Below are positions 10,062 to 19,124 of a stretch of 64,000 nucleotides of DNA, in pieces. The notes under the pieces are model-generated. The model searched no databases, was not told where the DNA came from, and saw only the letters and a program-made list of their open reading frames with translations. Position 1 is the first letter of the stretch. Each line of letters begins with the position of its first letter. Source of the DNA: Leptospira ainlahdjerensis (GTDB lineage: Bacteria; Spirochaetota; Leptospiria; Leptospirales; Leptospiraceae). Position numbers and translations under genes: made by a program. The stretch covers positions 62,001 through 126,000 of the forward strand of contig NZ_JAFFPU010000075.1 in the NCBI RefSeq assembly GCF_016919175.1, read 5' to 3'.

Positions 10062-11192
10062 TTATACCCATCGCCAAAGCCACCACTTTTCAAAAAGAAC
10101 TTTTGCAAAATGCCAGAATCGAGAAGGACGACGAATAGAAACCCCCGGGCCGTCTTTAGAATAAAATCTTCCGGTAGCAAACCCAGCCTTTCCGGCGCCC
10201 ACTTCCAAAAAACAGCCTCCTTCTCCGCGAAACAGATCCTTAGGAGTTCGAAGAGATATTTCATCCGCAATTCTGGACGCAACAATTTCAGCTTGAGCAT
10301 GAGCAAAGACTCCCGCTTTCGGAAGCGGTTTACCGGAAGGAAGCGCGATTGTAGTAACGTCTCCGATCGCATACACGTTTGGGAGCGAAGTGTTTAGAGT
10401 AACCGGATCCACTTTTACCCAACCTGTTTCCGTTACAATCGGTGAATCCTTCAAAAACATCGGAGGCAAATGAGCGGGAATTCCGATTAAGAGATTGAAA
10501 TCGAGCCTTTCCTCGTTGGAAAAAATCAATTCCTTCCGATCTGAATCGATTTTCGTAACAGCTCTTTGATTCTGAAAAGAAATTCCCTTTTGTTTTAGAA
10601 GTTCAACGACCTGAATTCCGGCTTCCGGTCCACCTGCCGACATGGGCATCTCTTCGGGAGTTACAATCGTAATCTTTGGTTGTATTTTTCTTTCTTTAAA
10701 AAACGAATCGATCAACAATGCGGCCTCGTATGGAGCGGCGGGACATTTGAAAGGAAGCGAAGAGATTAGGATAGTTACGTTTCCGGAGGAAGAAGCGAAA
10801 AGCTTTTCTTTTGCTTTCATAACTCCGTCTACGGAATACAAATTGAATGCACCGTCTGAAAACCCTGAAATCTTTTCAGGATTCAAATCCGCACCGGGCG
10901 ATAGAACGAGATAATCATAGGACAGTTCGTTTGAAATCGTATTTACAATTTTTTGATTCCAATCTATGCTCAAAACGGAGTCGACGATCAGATTCACTCC
11001 TTTGGATCGTATCTTTTTTTGAAAATCGTTCGGTTTTCTTTTACCCACCAATGCCCAAAGAAGAGAAGGTGAAAACGTATGAATTTCGGAACGATCAATC
11101 ATAATGATTTCGACATTCCGATTCTTTTTTCTCAATTCCCTCGCGACAACAATTCCGCCAATTCCGGCGCCAATGATCACGACTCGTTTCAT
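10062..11192 (-). CDS. SQR/FCSD-like FAD-dependent oxidoreductase
   Basis: The 376-residue protein starts with an FAD-binding GAGIGG motif (residues 8-13) and has a second FAD motif YAIGDVT (274-280). Cys150 (KCPAAPYEA) and Cys327 (GGCFLEVG) are placed like the redox cysteines of sulfide:quinone oxidoreductase and flavocytochrome c sulfide dehydrogenase. The C terminus (FEKWWLWRWV) is aromatic and amphipathic, suited to membrane contact. The likely reaction is oxidation of sulfide to sulfane sulfur with electrons to quinone; homology alone cannot prove this. It starts 1 base after the regulator's stop codon and is cotranscribed with it. Confidence 0.85.
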   Translation of the reverse strand: MKRVVIIGAGIGGIVVARELRKKNRNVEIIMIDRSEIHTFSPSLLWALVGKRKPNDFQKKIRSKGVNLIVDSVLSIDWNQKIVNTISNELSYDYLVLSPGADLNPEKISGFSDGAFNLYSVDGVMKAKEKLFASSSGNVTILISSLPFKCPAAPYEAALLIDSFFKERKIQPKITIVTPEEMPMSAGGPEAGIQVVELLKQKGISFQNQRAVTKIDSDRKELIFSNEERLDFNLLIGIPAHLPPMFLKDSPIVTETGWVKVDPVTLNTSLPNVYAIGDVTTIALPSGKPLPKAGVFAHAQAEIVASRIADEISLRTPKDLFRGEGGCFLEVGAGKAGFATGRFYSKDGPGVSIRRPSRFWHFAKVLFEKWWLWRWV

Positions 11193-11193
11193 C

Positions 11194-11874
11194 TTAATCC
11201 TCTCCTTCTTTTATCAATTCAATACCGTGATTTTTGAAATCGAGCGGACCCTGCGGAATTCGATACGCATGCAAACCCTTCGCCCTTAGAATTTCCACGG
11301 CTTCTTTGGAAAGAACACAATACTTACCTCGACAGTAGGCCACGATCTTCTTACGTTTTGGAAGCGTGTCCATTTTTGATTTGAGTTCGCTTAAAGGAAT
11401 GGAAATCGACCCGGGAACGTGCCCGGAATTGTATTCGTTTTCGGGACGCACATCGAGAAGTATGATGTCTTTCGAAAAAACTCGTTTTAAAAAATCCTTA
11501 TATTCGAGTTCGTTTAATTCTTCTTCGGAATCAAAAAAAGAATCCATTGCAACCTTGATTTCGGCGCTAAATTCCCCTCCCGTCGAGGATAGACTCTCGA
11601 AGATCGAAATTCCAGCGGATTCGATGCGATAAAAAATATTTCTCCCGTCCTTGCGATCCGTTACCAGACGCACCTCTTTTAAGATTTGAAGGTGGTGCGA
11701 GGTCGCTGCCACGCTCATTCCGATTTCCCTGGATAAAAGATCGACGTTCTTCTCGGCTTGAAGCAGAAGATCCAGCAATTCGATTCGTTTTGGGTCCGAA
11801 ATCGCCTTCCCGTATTTTGCCAGAACGGCATAGATAAAATTCTTAAATTCACGACCGGATTTTTGATTTTCCAT
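11194..11874 (-). CDS. ArsR-type regulator fused to a rhodanese domain
   Basis: Residues about 15-95 form an ArsR winged helix (ISDPKRIELLDLL, then SVAATSHHLQILKEVRLVTD as the recognition region). Residues about 122-222 form a rhodanese domain (LLDVRPENEYNSGHVPGSIS) with the active-site loop CRGKYC, Cys181 and Cys186. The HTH part has no cysteine, so it lacks both metal-binding CxC sites and the HTH cysteines of SqrR/BigR sensors. This suggests that the rhodanese loop is the persulfide sensor, which is inference. It heads the operon with the SQR-like and DsrE genes and has a perfect inverted repeat just upstream. Confidence 0.9.
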   Translation of the reverse strand: MENQKSGREFKNFIYAVLAKYGKAISDPKRIELLDLLLQAEKNVDLLSREIGMSVAATSHHLQILKEVRLVTDRKDGRNIFYRIESAGISIFESLSSTGGEFSAEIKVAMDSFFDSEEELNELEYKDFLKRVFSKDIILLDVRPENEYNSGHVPGSISIPLSELKSKMDTLPKRKKIVAYCRGKYCVLSKEAVEILRAKGLHAYRIPQGPLDFKNHGIELIKEGED

Positions 11875-11881
11875 ATTTCCT

Positions 11882-11911
11882 CAAATATTCAAACATATAT
11901 TTGAATATTTG
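11882..11911. promoter_or_regulatory. Likely ArsR-family operator, perfect 12-bp inverted repeat
   Basis: The arms CAAATATTCAAA (11882-11893) and TTTGAATATTTG (11900-11911) are exact complements around a 6-base spacer. It lies 8 bases before the regulator's start codon. On the minus strand a TTGACA (-35 like) lies just upstream, so a bound repressor would cover the core promoter. The methyltransferase gene at 11948 diverges from the same 73-base gap and may be co-controlled. Confidence 0.75.
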
Positions 11912-11947
11912 ATTGACTCTGTCAATCCTCTTTTTTAGATTTGAACC

Positions 11948-12517
11948 ATGAAAGTAAGAGACAGCGGCATGCCGGAAGCCGAGTATTGGGGCACCCTTTT
12001 TGATGTGCCCTTAATCTTAGAAAGAATGAATTTGTTAAAAGAAATCGGAACGATCGTAGAATTCGGATCCGGCTACGGAACGTTTACGCTCCCATTGGCA
12101 AAAAATCATAAGAATCGAATCCTTGCCTTTGAAATTGAAAACGACTTAGTCCAAGATCTTCAAAAAAAAGCAAAACAAGAAGGATTGGACCATCTCATTC
12201 CGATCGAAAAGGACATCATTGCGGACGGAACTTCTCTCACGCCGGATTCCGTAGATTATGTTATGATTTTCAATCTTTTGCACCACGAAGACCCGATCGC
12301 AATTTTGAAAGAAGCGCACCGAATTCTAAAACCGGGAGCGTATGCGGGACTTGTTCATTGGAACTACGATCCGAAAACACCTCGCGGTCCCAAAATGGAT
12401 ATTCGTCCCAAACCGGAAGAAATTTATAACCGCGCGAAAGAAGTAAAATTCCGAATCGAAACAGCTCAACCGATCGACCTTCCTCCGTATCACTACGGCT
12501 TCCTCGCACGAAAATAG
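11948..12517 (+). CDS. Class I SAM-dependent methyltransferase
   Basis: The 189-residue protein has the SAM-binding motif I VEFGSGYGTFTLPLAKN, an acidic motif II (AFEIEN), then DYVMIFNLLHHEDP (motif IV) and RILKPGAYAGLVHW. This is the Methyltransf_11/25 layout. The substrate is unknown. It diverges from the sulfur operon across a 73-base gap that holds the ArsR operator, so it might belong to the same response, for example thiol or metalloid methylation. That is inference from position only. Confidence 0.85.
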   Translation: MKVRDSGMPEAEYWGTLFDVPLILERMNLLKEIGTIVEFGSGYGTFTLPLAKNHKNRILAFEIENDLVQDLQKKAKQEGLDHLIPIEKDIIADGTSLTPDSVDYVMIFNLLHHEDPIAILKEAHRILKPGAYAGLVHWNYDPKTPRGPKMDIRPKPEEIYNRAKEVKFRIETAQPIDLPPYHYGFLARK

Positions 12518-12572
12518 AATTAACAATCAGAACGCGGATTCTTTCTTGCATTCTCCAAAGCAAAAAGTGCGG

Positions 12573-12617
12573 AAAAGACTGATCGAATCCGGCTTTGATC
12601 AGTCTTTTGCCGGATTC
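12573..12617 (+). terminator. Hairpin terminator after the methyltransferase, with a competing stem
   Basis: A perfect 12-bp stem AAAAGACTGATC / GATCAGTCTTTT (12573-12584, 12597-12608) ends in T4. A second possible stem GAATCCGG / CCGGATTC (12585-12592, 12610-12617) overlaps it and could compete. Confidence 0.7.
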
Positions 12618-12691
12618 GATAAGAACGGAACCGGAAAATAGGTTCTAATCGTTCGTAAGTTCGAACCAAACACCGAACTTAAGGATGAAAC

Positions 12692-13516
12692 ATGAACGAA
12701 CAAAGCCACTTTCTTCAAACCGTATCGGCGCTAATCCCTCACGTGCCGAAAATCTTTCTGATCGATTTTCTCAGATACTTCATATTCGCCGGCCTTGCAT
12801 TTACGGGACTCTATATCTGGAAACATCCCTTTCAACACAGAAAGATTCAGACTAAAAACGCAAAACCTACCCAGTTTAGAAAAGAGTTTTTATACTCCGT
12901 CTCTTCAGTCGTAGTCTATACAACCGTAACCTTAATCGTCTTGGTTCTGAAAGAATACGGATTTTTTAAATTCTACGATAGAATCGAAGACTATGGTTGG
13001 GGTTATCTTCTTTTAAGCGTATTTCTCATTCTGTTGATTCAGGATTTTTACTTTTACTGGACTCATCGTTTGATGCACACTCGGCTTTTTTTCAAAACCT
13101 TTCACAAAATTCATCACGATTCCACGACACCTTCTCCTTGGACGGCGTATTCGTTTAGCCCTTGGGAAGCGCTCGTTCACGCAATGATCATGCCGATCGT
13201 GGTCTCCCTATTTCCAGTCCACACGCTTGCGCTCGTGATCTTTATGACATTCCAGATCATCAGAAATGTATTGGGTCACAGCGGTTATGAAATGTTCCCA
13301 AGCTGGATAATCTCCAATCGAATTCTAAAGTATATCAATACGAATACGAATCATGATATGCATCACCAATACTTTCGATATAACTTCGGACTCTATTCTA
13401 CAATTTGGGATGAGATGTTCGGGACCGTTCATCCGGAATACGAACAAACATTTAAGAATATAACCGAACGAAAACCGATCAATCTTTCGCGAGAAGTCGA
13501 AACCCGATCCAATTAA
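12692..13516 (+). CDS. Fatty acid hydroxylase/sterol desaturase family membrane protein
   Basis: The 274-residue protein has several transmembrane segments and the histidine clusters of the family: HRLMH (HxxxH), HKIHH (HxxHH) and a late NHDMHHQYF (HxxHH). These bind a di-iron centre that hydroxylates or desaturates lipids. Leptospira is not expected to make sterols, so a fatty acid or other lipid substrate is more likely. It is preceded by a terminator and followed 16 bases later by a lipoprotein hydrolase gene, so the two may share a transcript. Confidence 0.87.
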   Translation: MNEQSHFLQTVSALIPHVPKIFLIDFLRYFIFAGLAFTGLYIWKHPFQHRKIQTKNAKPTQFRKEFLYSVSSVVVYTTVTLIVLVLKEYGFFKFYDRIEDYGWGYLLLSVFLILLIQDFYFYWTHRLMHTRLFFKTFHKIHHDSTTPSPWTAYSFSPWEALVHAMIMPIVVSLFPVHTLALVIFMTFQIIRNVLGHSGYEMFPSWIISNRILKYINTNTNHDMHHQYFRYNFGLYSTIWDEMFGTVHPEYEQTFKNITERKPINLSREVETRSN

Positions 13517-13532
13517 GTTTTTGTGAAAAGAA

Positions 13533-14546
13533 ATGCAGAACGTAGCCATCATCGGAATACTGATTTTGTTTAGTCTCTTTTGTCAGCAGACACAAAAATC
13601 CTACCGCGGACAAGGGATGCTGGTCGGAAAGGAAAGAGAACTGACCGTAGACAGCGATGCGGCCGTAAAACTACTTCAGTCATCGGAAGCGGAATTGAGA
13701 ATTCCATCACTCAAAGAACTTTCCTCTTTGGTAAAACGATATTCTTCCGATTATGCAACGATTTTTCTTCTGAGAGCCATCTATTCAAACAAGTTCCAGG
13801 AGCGATCCCAAAAACTATATTTGAATTTTGCCGAACGATTGAAAACATCCGGCCTCTCGAAACGAGATCTCGTCAGGCTTGACAAATTCCAATTTCTTTT
13901 TGTTCCAGGACTCGCTTATCGTCTCGACACTTCTACGGGAGCGGATTTTGCAAGACAACGCGAATGGTTTGAAAAACAAGGAATCAAGACCGTTCTTATA
14001 GAAACCGATGAGTTCGGTCTTGCGAAAGACAATGCGTTTATCATCCGGAAATATTTGGCGACTTATTCCGATAAACGCAAAATAATTTTAGTCAGCGCCT
14101 CGAAAGGAAGTCAGGATGTTCTCGCGTATCTGAATGAAATCGCTTCTCCGGAAGAAATCACACGGATTCACGCGTGGGTCAATATCGGAGGAATCAATCG
14201 AGGAACCTTGCTTGCGGATGAATTCACAAAATTTCCTAAATGGTTGTTGGCGAAAATTCTTCTGGGATTTCGCGGGAGATCGACCGAACTCGTAAAGGAT
14301 CTACAAAGAAAACAAGACTGGATAGAATCCGGAAAATATTTTTTTCCAGACACGATTAAGGTGATTCATTTTCAGGGAGTTTTGCTGGAATCACAGGTGA
14401 ACGATAGAATCCGATCTCGTTATAAGATTTTAAAACCGTTCGGCCCGAATGACGGACTGACATTGACGATCGATTCGATCATACCCGATGGAATCATAAT
14501 CACTGAAATCGGTCTCGATCACTACTTTCAGGATCCGGAGATCTAA
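13533..14546 (+). CDS. Putative lipoprotein with alpha/beta-hydrolase-like fold
   Basis: The 337-residue protein has a short signal peptide ending at a lipobox-like Cys17 (LFSLFC). A hydrolase-like core follows: FLFVPGLAYRL (oxyanion-type loop), KIILVSASKGSQDVLAYL (nucleophile elbow, Ser in S-A-S-K-G rather than G-x-S-x-G), WVNIGGINRGT, and a C-terminal Asp (PFGPNDGLT) and His (GLDHYF). The arrangement resembles lipases and PGAP1-like hydrolases. It lies 16 bases after the fatty acid hydroxylase-family gene, so a lipid substrate is plausible. The start is an ATG preceded by AAAAGAA. Confidence 0.7.
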   Translation: MQNVAIIGILILFSLFCQQTQKSYRGQGMLVGKERELTVDSDAAVKLLQSSEAELRIPSLKELSSLVKRYSSDYATIFLLRAIYSNKFQERSQKLYLNFAERLKTSGLSKRDLVRLDKFQFLFVPGLAYRLDTSTGADFARQREWFEKQGIKTVLIETDEFGLAKDNAFIIRKYLATYSDKRKIILVSASKGSQDVLAYLNEIASPEEITRIHAWVNIGGINRGTLLADEFTKFPKWLLAKILLGFRGRSTELVKDLQRKQDWIESGKYFFPDTIKVIHFQGVLLESQVNDRIRSRYKILKPFGPNDGLTLTIDSIIPDGIIITEIGLDHYFQDPEI

Positions 14547-14659
14547 AATAAAACGGCCGCTCTTGCCCTGCTTGCGGCGGACAATAAAAATATATACAAT
14601 GATTTAAAAATATTCAATAATCAGAATATATTAATTAAAAATACGATTGAGGAATAAAT

Positions 14660-15364
14660 ATGAAACTTACCGTCTTTACAAAAAGTTTAGCTTTTTTTAT
14701 CGAAAATCTCAAGCTAGGAGGTTTTGTACCCGTATTAGGACAAACTTTTATGACGATCACGTTTTTTTTGTTCACCATCTCCTGCGCGGGAATGAACCAA
14801 CTTCAGTATTCTAAGATTTACTCAAGAGCGGGATGGCAACTTCCGGAACAAGTAGTGGAAACGCTTAAAATCAAACGTGGACAGATCATCGCAGACTTAG
14901 GCGCGGGAAACGGATATTTTACAAAGTATCTTTCCAGAGAAGTCGGTGAAACCGGAAAAGTTTACGCAATCGAAGTGGAGCCGGATATGGTTTCAAAACT
15001 CAGAACAAAGTTTTCCGATCACCAACCTTCCAACGTTCAGATCATTCTCGGAAACGCAACAAATCCAAATCTTCCCGAAAAAGTGGATCTAATCTTTTCC
15101 TGCAATACCTATCATCACATCGAGAATCGCTCGGCGTATTTCTCGGAGCTAAAAAAATTACTAAAATCGGAAGGAAGGATCGCGATCATCGACCACAAAG
15201 ACGACCTAACCGGAATCCTTCGTGTTCTTGTAACAAAGGACCACTGGTCTTCAAGAGAAACCCTGATCAAAGAAATGAAAGAAGCCGGCCTTGAAGAAAT
15301 CGATCGTTTCGATTTTTTACCGACTCAAAATTTCTTTCTCTTTCAGATACGAAAACAAAACTGA
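14660..15364 (+). CDS. SAM-dependent methyltransferase with N-terminal hydrophobic leader
   Basis: The start at 14660 is supported by GAGGAA 8 bases upstream. Residues 1-45 are hydrophobic and include FFLFTISCAGM, which could be a lipobox-like export signal. This is unusual for an enzyme that needs cytosolic SAM. The rest is a typical class I methyltransferase: ADLGAGNGYFTKYL (motif I), AIEVEPDMV, LIFSCNTYHHIENR and LLKSEGRIAIIDHK. Either the leader anchors a cytoplasm-facing domain or the true start is later. The gene converges with the AraC-type regulator 9 bases away. Confidence 0.8.
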   Translation: MKLTVFTKSLAFFIENLKLGGFVPVLGQTFMTITFFLFTISCAGMNQLQYSKIYSRAGWQLPEQVVETLKIKRGQIIADLGAGNGYFTKYLSREVGETGKVYAIEVEPDMVSKLRTKFSDHQPSNVQIILGNATNPNLPEKVDLIFSCNTYHHIENRSAYFSELKKLLKSEGRIAIIDHKDDLTGILRVLVTKDHWSSRETLIKEMKEAGLEEIDRFDFLPTQNFFLFQIRKQN

Positions 15365-15373
15365 AAAATCAAC

Positions 15374-16432
15374 TCAGCTTGTTTTTTGAAAAAGATTTTG
15401 TCTTCGGAAATCGGATGGAGTGACGCCTACGATTTCCTTGAACGCTCGATTGAACGGGGCCAAAGATCCGTAACCGAGATCCATCGCGATTCGAAGAACT
15501 TGCAATTCACTTTTGGAAGGATCTGACAAGATCATCTTTGCTTCGCGGATTCGATAGTGATTTAAGAATTCGTTAAAGTTTCGATAACCCAATCCCTGGT
15601 TGATCAATTTTCTTACTTTCTTTTCGGGAACGTTCATCTGCCGAGCAAAACTTAAGATCGTTAGATTTTCTTTCAGATAGATACGCTGTATATCCAGAAG
15701 TGAATTTAAGTTTTTGAGTAAATTCTCATCCAGGGGTTCTTCATCCGCTTTTTGTTTCCTTTCCGAAACCAAAAATGTGTTCTCTCTGAACTCAAAAAGT
15801 TGGAACGAAAAAAAGAAAACGAGCGCGGCGATCAAAACCGAATTCACCAAATCCAATTCGATCGAATATTCCGAATTTTTCATGATCACTTCCACCATTA
15901 CTACCGAGATGGCGTAGATTCCGGTAATAGCCGCAAAGATCACACGAAATTCCCGCCTTGATTCCAAAAGATCCACATTCTTATCTTTCAAAACGCCGCC
16001 TAACGCGAAAAGGATGAGCCCTAAATAGAGCAGCTGAGGCATACTATATAGAATTTTAGCCGTGACGGAAGTTTCGTTTCGTATATTCGAAAAAATGAAT
16101 ATATAAAAACTAAAAAGATTGATAAGAAAAAACAGGACCCCGTGCCAAATCCTGAATCGGAATCCGTCCGCAAACAAGCTCGAAACAAAAAGATAAAAAA
16201 ATATCGAAACGGAATAACACCCGATATGTACGATCACAAAAACGAACGGATTCACTTCGACATGGGAGAGCGCGGGGCATAGAAAATACGCAATCAGGCT
16301 CGTACAAAAAAGACTGCCGAGAGCGGTCCGATATGTGATTTTAATTCTTATCAAGAAGTTAAGAATCAGAAAACCCAGTTGTGCGACCGTAATCGCTTTT
16401 AATACAAAGATAAAATTTGCCAAATTGGACAT
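15374..16432 (-). CDS. AraC family regulator with N-terminal membrane domain
   Basis: The 352-residue protein has about seven hydrophobic segments over residues 5-215. A cytoplasmic linker and an AraC/XylS DNA-binding domain follow (about 245-350, with LTILSFARQMNVPEKKVRKL and ILRIAMDLGYGSLAPFNRAF, then VGVTPSDFRRQ). Membrane-bound AraC proteins of this design are common in Leptospira and Bacteroidetes and probably sense an envelope signal. The target is unknown. It converges with the methyltransferase gene at 14660. The 281-base gap upstream to the thiolase start holds no other gene. Confidence 0.88.
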   Translation of the reverse strand: MSNLANFIFVLKAITVAQLGFLILNFLIRIKITYRTALGSLFCTSLIAYFLCPALSHVEVNPFVFVIVHIGCYSVSIFFYLFVSSLFADGFRFRIWHGVLFFLINLFSFYIFIFSNIRNETSVTAKILYSMPQLLYLGLILFALGGVLKDKNVDLLESRREFRVIFAAITGIYAISVVMVEVIMKNSEYSIELDLVNSVLIAALVFFFSFQLFEFRENTFLVSERKQKADEEPLDENLLKNLNSLLDIQRIYLKENLTILSFARQMNVPEKKVRKLINQGLGYRNFNEFLNHYRIREAKMILSDPSKSELQVLRIAMDLGYGSLAPFNRAFKEIVGVTPSDFRRQNLFQKTS

Positions 16433-16713
16433 TCTCCTTCCCTATCGAATCCGATTCGATCTCGATCCATCGGAGCCAATCTTTTTTCTTAAAGGGTCTT
16501 CCCGTAGTCTTAAAAAGCAATCCTACGGATCCTCGGTAAATAAGTAATTCAAAAGAAATCGCTTTGGGCTTGTGATTTTCAACGTAAAAAAGAAGTGCAT
16601 TCTTCAAGGATTCCTAAATTCTTCGGTCAAAAACTTCGAAGGTGTTGAAAAATTCTTTGAACTTTTGTTCACTCGATTCTAATACCATCGATTCAACCCA
16701 GGGAGAATTTTCC

Positions 16714-17874
16714 ATGAGAGAAGTCGCGATCATCGGCGCCTATGAAACCGAACACGGAAATCACAAGGATCGAACCTTACGAGACCTTGTAACCGAAGCC
16801 GGAAACGGAGCCATCTTGGATTCCGGAATCGATAGAAAAGAAATCCAAGCCGTTTTTGTCGGCAATTACGCGGGAAACGAATTCAATCATCAGAATACGA
16901 TGGGTTCTTATGCGTCCAACTTACTCGGATTAGGCGATAAGCCAGCGATTCGAACCGAAGGAGCTTGTGCTTCCGGAGGAATCGCGGTTCGTCAGGGATT
17001 CTTATCCGTCGCCGCAGGAATCTATGACACCGTTTTGATTCTTGGAGTCGAAAAAATGAACGGCCTGGATCCGGAGACTACGATGGAGATCGTCGCTCGA
17101 GGACAAGACGCGGATGTGGAAGGCGGCTATTGTATTTCCGGCCCTTCCGGTTTCGCGCTCAACGCGACCCGTCACATGCACGAGTTCGGAACCACAAAAG
17201 AAATGCTCTCCAAAGTCGCTGAAAAGAATTATTATCACGGGAGTCTCAATCCATACGCTCACAAACAAAAAGAGATTTCGTTTAACAATATCATGAGAGC
17301 AAGAATGGTCACGACTCCATTCGGGTTCCACGACGTTTCTTTAGTCACGGATGCAAGTGCCGCGATCGTGATCACCACATTGGATAAAGCAAAATCGATT
17401 CGTAAAAATCCGATCGCGATCAAAGGTTCCGGCATCGGAGGGGATTATTTCAACGTGGCTCTGAAAAAAGATTCCGTCAGTTTTCCCGCGAGTATTCAAG
17501 CGGCCGCGGAAGCCTTCAAAATGTCCGGTGTAAAAAGAGAAGACATCGACGTTTTGGAATGTCACGATTGTTTTACGATTACCGAAATCATCAACATCGA
17601 AGATCTTGGTTTTGTGGAAAAGGGAAAGGGTGGACCATTTACGATGGAAGGTCACACTCGCCTCGGCGGCAAACTTCCCGTAAACACTTCGGGAGGACTC
17701 AAAGCGAAAGGACATCCCGTTGGAGCCACCGGAGTCGGCCAGATCGTAGAGATGACGTTTCAACTTAGGGACGAAGCCGGTAAACGTCAGGTTACAAACG
17801 CAAGAACTGCGATGACGCATGTCTTGGGTGGACCGGGCGCTGTCAGTTGTATTCATATTCTTCAGAGGGTTTAA
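16714..17874 (+). CDS. Thiolase-family protein (acetyl-CoA acetyltransferase/SCP-2 type)
   Basis: The protein of about 386 residues has the thiolase nucleophile region EGACASGGIAVRQG, ECHDCFTITEI (the HD/HDCF motif of SCP-2-type thiolases) and the C-terminal GGLKAKGHPVGATGVGQ. I chose the ATG at 16714 (MREVAIIGAYETEHG), preceded by GGGAG; upstream codons from 16642 are not thiolase-like. The next gene, 2 bases later, is a DUF35 protein. In Archaea and some bacteria this pair forms a thiolase/DUF35 complex that channels acyl-CoA. A role in fatty acyl-CoA metabolism is likely. Confidence 0.87.
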   Translation: MREVAIIGAYETEHGNHKDRTLRDLVTEAGNGAILDSGIDRKEIQAVFVGNYAGNEFNHQNTMGSYASNLLGLGDKPAIRTEGACASGGIAVRQGFLSVAAGIYDTVLILGVEKMNGLDPETTMEIVARGQDADVEGGYCISGPSGFALNATRHMHEFGTTKEMLSKVAEKNYYHGSLNPYAHKQKEISFNNIMRARMVTTPFGFHDVSLVTDASAAIVITTLDKAKSIRKNPIAIKGSGIGGDYFNVALKKDSVSFPASIQAAAEAFKMSGVKREDIDVLECHDCFTITEIINIEDLGFVEKGKGGPFTMEGHTRLGGKLPVNTSGGLKAKGHPVGATGVGQIVEMTFQLRDEAGKRQVTNARTAMTHVLGGPGAVSCIHILQRV

Positions 17875-17876
17875 CA

Positions 17877-18233
17877 ATGTCGGAAACTATATTAGAAATT
17901 TTGAAAGGAAAGAAATGCAATTCCTGCGGTTTTCAGATGACCGAACCTTCTGTCGCCTGCACGAGTTGTGGAAGTTCGGAAACTTCGGAAATTCAATTTT
18001 CAGGAAAAGGCAAGATTTATACTTACACGGTCGTTCACGTGGGCTTTGGTCATCTCGCAAAAAGAGCGCCTTATGTTTTAGCGGTCATCGAGTTAGAAGA
18101 AGGAATCAAGACGATGGGTCTTTTGGAAGGAGAAGTTTCCGGTGTTCCGGTTACGGAATCCGTAAAAATCGATCTTCCCGTGCGATTTTCAAAAGAAGAA
18201 TCCGGAACGGGATTCATTTTCACGCCGGCTTGA
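17877..18233 (+). CDS. DUF35 zinc-ribbon/OB-fold acyl-CoA-binding protein
   Basis: The 118-residue protein starts with a rubredoxin-like zinc ribbon (CNSCGF, then CTSCGSS) and continues with an OB fold (GKGKIYTYTVVHVGF, PYVLAVIELEEG, VPVTESVKIDLPV). This is the DUF35 layout. In archaeal thiolase complexes DUF35 binds the CoA carrier between partner enzymes. The thiolase-family gene ends 2 bases upstream, so the two are coupled. The start at 17877 places the zinc ribbon close to the N terminus as in the family. Confidence 0.88.
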   Translation: MSETILEILKGKKCNSCGFQMTEPSVACTSCGSSETSEIQFSGKGKIYTYTVVHVGFGHLAKRAPYVLAVIELEEGIKTMGLLEGEVSGVPVTESVKIDLPVRFSKEESGTGFIFTPA

Positions 18234-18328
18234 TCACGATCGGAGCTTGAGAAAAATCAAGTCCCGTGACAATTACCTGACAAAAAAATTCTATCGTGAA
18301 ATTTCCTCCCAAGATATGCTGGTTACAC

Positions 18329-18766
<438 letters not shown>

Positions 18767-18859
18767 GACTTCCCTTTTTGGGTCGGAGGATTTTCATTTT
18801 CCGACCCCCTTCCGGTTTTTCGACTGGTATTTTTTACAGCCCGAAAGGATTCTACTTTT

Positions 18860-19075
18860 GTGAACTCAAACAACCAGCTGCCTCCTTGCGGCGAAAATTG
18901 CGGAATCAGCAGAACTTCTCCGAACGCTCAAGAAAAAAAGACTTACACCAAACTCGGAATCTTTTTGATTCTTTTTGGAATCTCATCTAAACCCAAGGAA
19001 GTTAAATTCTTCTGTAAAAAATGCGGCAAGCAATTCGACCAATTGTCGGCAATCGAACTCGGAAATTATGCGTAA
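18860..19075 (+). CDS. Small protein with C-terminal zinc-ribbon motif
   Basis: The 71-residue ORF starts with GTG 11 bases after GAAAGG. The N-terminal third contains two Cys (PPCGENCG), the middle is hydrophobic (LGIFLILFGISS) and the C-terminal part has FFCKKCGKQFD, half of a zinc ribbon or a CxxC redox pair. Family unknown. It lies between the cytochrome c gene and the STAS gene on the same strand. The protein-like Cys pattern and ribosome binding site support it, but its small size leaves doubt. Confidence 0.5.
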   Translation: MNSNNQLPPCGENCGISRTSPNAQEKKTYTKLGIFLILFGISSKPKEVKFFCKKCGKQFDQLSAIELGNYA

Positions 19076-19124
19076 TTCGATTGACTTTAATAGAATTTAG
19101 CTGTTTTTAGTGGAAAGATTCCTT

